In this document: one piece after another, positions 13,791-16,044 of the stretch
How positions within the stretch are numbered: the first letter of the stretch is position 1
Layout: each line of letters opens with the position of its first letter
Assembly (NCBI GenBank): GCA_002402245.1
Contig: NVVP01000002.1
Coordinates: forward strand, 12,601 to 28,644
Source: Gammaproteobacteria bacterium
GTDB lineage: Bacteria > Pseudomonadota > Gammaproteobacteria > Nitrosococcales > Methylophagaceae
DNA: 16,044 nucleotides
Direction of reading: 5' to 3'
Notes under the pieces: generated by a model
Databases searched by the model: none
The model's input: the letters and a program-made list of their open reading frames with translations, nothing else
Told to the model about the DNA's origin: nothing
Program-made: the position numbers and the translations under genes

Positions 13791-14246
13791 ATGAATCACG
13801 TTAACATTGAAATAATAACCGTAGTAGATACATTACCACTTCGCCAACAAATTCTGCGTCCTCATCAAGCACTGTCTGAATGTGTCTATAAGGGTGATGA
13901 CCTTGATAGCACGGTTCACTTTGCAGCTATTGAAGACGATGAAATTATTGGCATTATGTCGCTGTATCAACGTAATTGTTTAGAGCTAGGCTCAACAAAT
14001 GGCATGCAATTAAGAGCTATGGCCACGGCAATACATAGTCGAGGACAAGGTATTGGCTTTAAACTTCTCGCAGCAGCTGAATCTCATGCCCAAAAAATTC
14101 ACACTCAATATATTTGGGCTAATGCTAGGGTTGAGGCTATTAATTTCTATAAAAAATCAGCCTATACTATTAATCCACAACAGTTTGAAATAAAAGGTGT
14201 AGGGCCGCATCAATTAGTGAGTAAATTAATCTTCGTTAAGGAATGA
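13791..14246 (+). CDS. GNAT-family N-acetyltransferase
   Basis: This 151-residue protein is a single GNAT domain that would move an acetyl group from acetyl-CoA to an amine. Strands ahead of the cofactor site read VHFAAIEDDEIIGIMSLY. The acetyl-CoA loop is RGQGIGFKLL (about 84-93), in a LRAMATAIHSRGQGIG context matching the R/Q-x-x-G-x-G/A motif. ANARVEAINFYKKSAY (about 117-132) is the usual C-terminal helix with the conserved Tyr. The substrate is unknown. It begins 24 bases after the trpS terminator's T-run, with no strong promoter or ribosome site visible, so it may rely on read-through or a weak promoter. Confidence 0.92.
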   Translation: MNHVNIEIITVVDTLPLRQQILRPHQALSECVYKGDDLDSTVHFAAIEDDEIIGIMSLYQRNCLELGSTNGMQLRAMATAIHSRGQGIGFKLLAAAESHAQKIHTQYIWANARVEAINFYKKSAYTINPQQFEIKGVGPHQLVSKLIFVKE

Positions 14247-14449
14247 ATTAATAACTTTGCTAAGGTGTCGCTAATCTTCAATAAATAACGCAGAGTAACT
14301 CTTATCATTGAGCTTTCTAACTAAGGGTGGAACTTAGACTTTAAATAGTATCTAAAAGATATATTGGCAAATACTCTAAGTTAAAATTGGTCAACAACGG
14401 AAAAATCTACTAAAGTAGTTCTCTAGAATTTAGATGATAAGGTGATGAA

Positions 14450-15151
14450 ATGGATAAAGTCGCACTCGTTACTGGAGGAAACAAAGGTATTGGTCTTGAA
14501 GTGACTCGTTATTTTTTGAATCATAATTATAAAGTCATTGTAGTAGCCAGAGACTTTAATCAGTTTGAGTTTGCAGATAATGAACATGTAAAAACAGTTA
14601 CTTATGATCTATCTGATATTGAGGGAATCCCTGAACTTATTGCCCAACTAGGCCAAATTGATGTACTAATCAATAATGCCGGTATTATGTTGTCACTGCC
14701 TTATGATGACTATCCACAAGATAAAATTGACCATATTATTAAACTTAATATTGAATCACCCGTGGCATTAATTCGCGAAGTATCTAAACAGATGATCGAG
14801 CGAAAATCGGGGCGAATAGTCAATAATGCCTCTATTGCAGGTCAAATTGGTCACCCTGATATTTGGTATGGCATTACCAAAGCGGGCTTAATCAATGCGA
14901 CTAAAAGCTTTTCAAAATCAATTGGTCCACATGGCATTATTATTAACGCCGTAGCCGTTAGCCCTGCTGAAACCAATATGCTCGATGTTATTCCTGAAGC
15001 GCGTAAAGAGGCCTTTAAAAAGTCAGTAATTACCGGTCGGTTTGCCAAAGCCAAGGAAGTAGCCGATACCATTGGTTGGTTAGGCACCATTTCACCTGAC
15101 TACATTAATGGTAGCTGTATTGATATCAATAACGGTTCTTTCCCGAGGTAG
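14450..15151 (+). CDS. Classical short-chain dehydrogenase/reductase
   Basis: This 233-residue NAD(P)-dependent oxidoreductase is complete. The cofactor motif TGGNKGIG is at 8-15, NNAG at 75-78, and the catalytic set is Asn100, Ser128 (NNASIAG), Tyr140 and Lys144 (YGITK). The VSPAETNM segment after the last core strand and the closing INGSCIDINNGSFPR are typical, close to the FabG/3-oxoacyl reductase branch, though the substrate cannot be assigned. Arg34 after the second strand (VVAR) suggests preference for NADP. AAGGTG lies ahead of the ATG. It is preceded by a 203-base gap and converges with the antiporter gene, 32 bases away, with no terminator visible. Confidence 0.93.
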   Translation: MDKVALVTGGNKGIGLEVTRYFLNHNYKVIVVARDFNQFEFADNEHVKTVTYDLSDIEGIPELIAQLGQIDVLINNAGIMLSLPYDDYPQDKIDHIIKLNIESPVALIREVSKQMIERKSGRIVNNASIAGQIGHPDIWYGITKAGLINATKSFSKSIGPHGIIINAVAVSPAETNMLDVIPEARKEAFKKSVITGRFAKAKEVADTIGWLGTISPDYINGSCIDINNGSFPR

Positions 15152-15183
15152 ACCAAGGTAATGATCCAGCTTAGACGATAGCC

Positions 15184-16044
15184 TTAGTCAGGATCAGTCT
15201 CTTTTTCTTTAGCGGCTTGGTACTTTAATAAAGGCATAATCAAAGGCGCTTGAATAAATAAAGTAAATAGCACCACACCAAAAGCAATAGATTGAACTGT
15301 CCACCAGTATTCTAGTTCTAGTGGTAATGATAATGCCAATGCCAATACCACTGCACCTCGGAGACCACCGACAAACATTAACTGCTGATCTTTCATTGAA
15401 ATATTATCCACCTTCGGAATAAATGAAATTAAAGGTGCTCCAGCAAACACACCTACTGCCCGGGCAATTAATACCGAAACAATACCAATCAACATCGCTA
15501 GCCAATTATCAATAAACATACCGACGGTAATGGTGACACCCATTAATAAGAACATCAGCGCTTCGGCGACATAGACATTAACAGTCCAAAAGTCATCAAC
15601 AAAATGATTTTTTTCATGATCTTGGAAGTCATGATGAATAACTTGTCCTAATATGACGCCTGTAACCAGTACTGACATCACCCCTGATACATTTAACCAC
15701 TGCTCAGCTGTCAGGAAGGAAATATAGGCAGCAATTAAAGTCACAATAGCTTGTTGAGCAAAATCTTGTAATAGCCGTGATAAAAATAGAAAGAAAAAAC
15801 CAATCACCAAGCCTACAATACTGCCGCCAAAAAAGACCACTAGGAAACGTAAACTCGCATCCCACACCGCAATATCTTCAAGTGGATGTTGAGCAATATA
15901 TAAAAAGATACTAAAGGTCACAATGGCCGTAGCATCATTAAATAAAGCTTCACCTTCAATTAACAAACAAAGTCGTTCGGATACGCCTGCTTTTCGCATA
16001 ATATCTAATACAGCAACAGGGTCGGTTGCAGCCAATAAGGAGCC
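15184..16044 (-). CDS. CPA1-family sodium/proton antiporter, N-terminal part outside window
   Basis: The frame stays open to the right edge; its first visible residues are GSLLAATDPVAV, so the N-terminal membrane helices are outside. About 287 residues are present, with 8 or so hydrophobic segments. CPA1 landmarks are ATDPVAV, EGEALFNDATAIVTF with the ion-binding Asn-Asp pair, and the late GGLRGAVVLALALSLP motif. These define an NhaP/NHE-like exchanger of the inner membrane that trades sodium (or potassium) for protons. The short hydrophilic C-terminus ends KEKETDPD, without a regulatory domain. Start and promoter cannot be seen. Confidence 0.92.
   Translation of the reverse strand, partial: GSLLAATDPVAVLDIMRKAGVSERLCLLIEGEALFNDATAIVTFSIFLYIAQHPLEDIAVWDASLRFLVVFFGGSIVGLVIGFFFLFLSRLLQDFAQQAIVTLIAAYISFLTAEQWLNVSGVMSVLVTGVILGQVIHHDFQDHEKNHFVDDFWTVNVYVAEALMFLLMGVTITVGMFIDNWLAMLIGIVSVLIARAVGVFAGAPLISFIPKVDNISMKDQQLMFVGGLRGAVVLALALSLPLELEYWWTVQSIAFGVVLFTLFIQAPLIMPLLKYQAAKEKETDPD

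Noticed and set aside
14292..14302. AGAGT-A-ACTCT and TATCT-AAA-AGATA (14349-14361) small repeats before the SDR gene.
   Set aside because: Short AT-rich repeats are expected by chance; no promoter or neighbouring regulator gives them meaning.
14321..14337. AGGGTGGAACTTAG resembles the T-box core AGGGTGGNACCGCG upstream of the SDR gene.
   Set aside because: The last bases do not fit, no specifier stem or terminator could be drawn around it, and the following gene is not a synthetase or amino-acid gene. It is more simply a CTAAG/CTTAG hairpin.
1..16044. Mobile elements, toxin-antitoxin or defence systems, CRISPR arrays.
   Set aside because: No transposase, integrase, nuclease, terminal repeat or repeat-spacer array was found on either strand.

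Overview
This window looks like an ordinary chromosomal stretch of a motile, AT-rich gammaproteobacterium. The evidence is the chemotaxis gene order parC-parP-cheW-DUF2802, an apaG gene, a bacterial Glk-family glucokinase and a DevB-type 6-phosphogluconolactonase. A marine or aquatic Oceanospirillales/Pseudomonadales-like host is plausible, but I cannot name the genus. I see no insertion sequences, phage genes, tRNA, rRNA or CRISPR arrays.

Layout. Positions 1-1996 (+) are the 3' end of a chemotaxis operon: the end of a ParA-like ParC, a short ParP-like CheW-domain protein, CheW, a 58-codon hydrophilic ORF with a GTG start, and a DUF2802 membrane-anchored protein. Converging on it (1997-3897, -) is a translationally coupled pair: a FliK-type hook-length protein and a 96-residue stand-alone FlhB C-terminal domain. 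Divergent from fliK is a GYF_2-membrane-pentapeptide-repeat protein (3969-4829, +). Positions 4826-6927 (-) form a compact pgl-glk-apaG operon for glucose phosphorylation and the 6-phosphogluconate branch. Positions 7145-9183 (+) hold an exported FAD-linked oxidase and a multi-pass membrane protein.

Positions 9388-10477 (+) carry a TetR regulator and an HPP membrane protein behind two palindromes that look like operators. Next come a small exported two-cysteine protein (about 10641-11123) and a membrane/coiled-coil/zinc-ribbon protein (11255-12355). Positions 12479-13767 form a self-contained trpS unit. A GNAT acetyltransferase, a classical SDR and the 5'-truncated CPA1 sodium/proton antiporter (on -) close the window.

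The most notable observation is in the 323-base gap before trpS. A short reading frame at 12522-12578 encodes an 18-residue peptide ending in Ala-Trp-Trp-Arg-Ser-Phe, much like the E. coli trp leader peptide ending. It is followed by three mutually exclusive RNA stems in the order required for ribosome-mediated attenuation. The last stem lacks a U-tract and ends three bases before the trpS Shine-Dalgarno, so the control may act on translation initiation. The TrpRS itself resembles the Firmicutes-type enzyme rather than the E. coli TrpS type, so it may be an acquired or auxiliary synthetase induced by tryptophan-charging stress.
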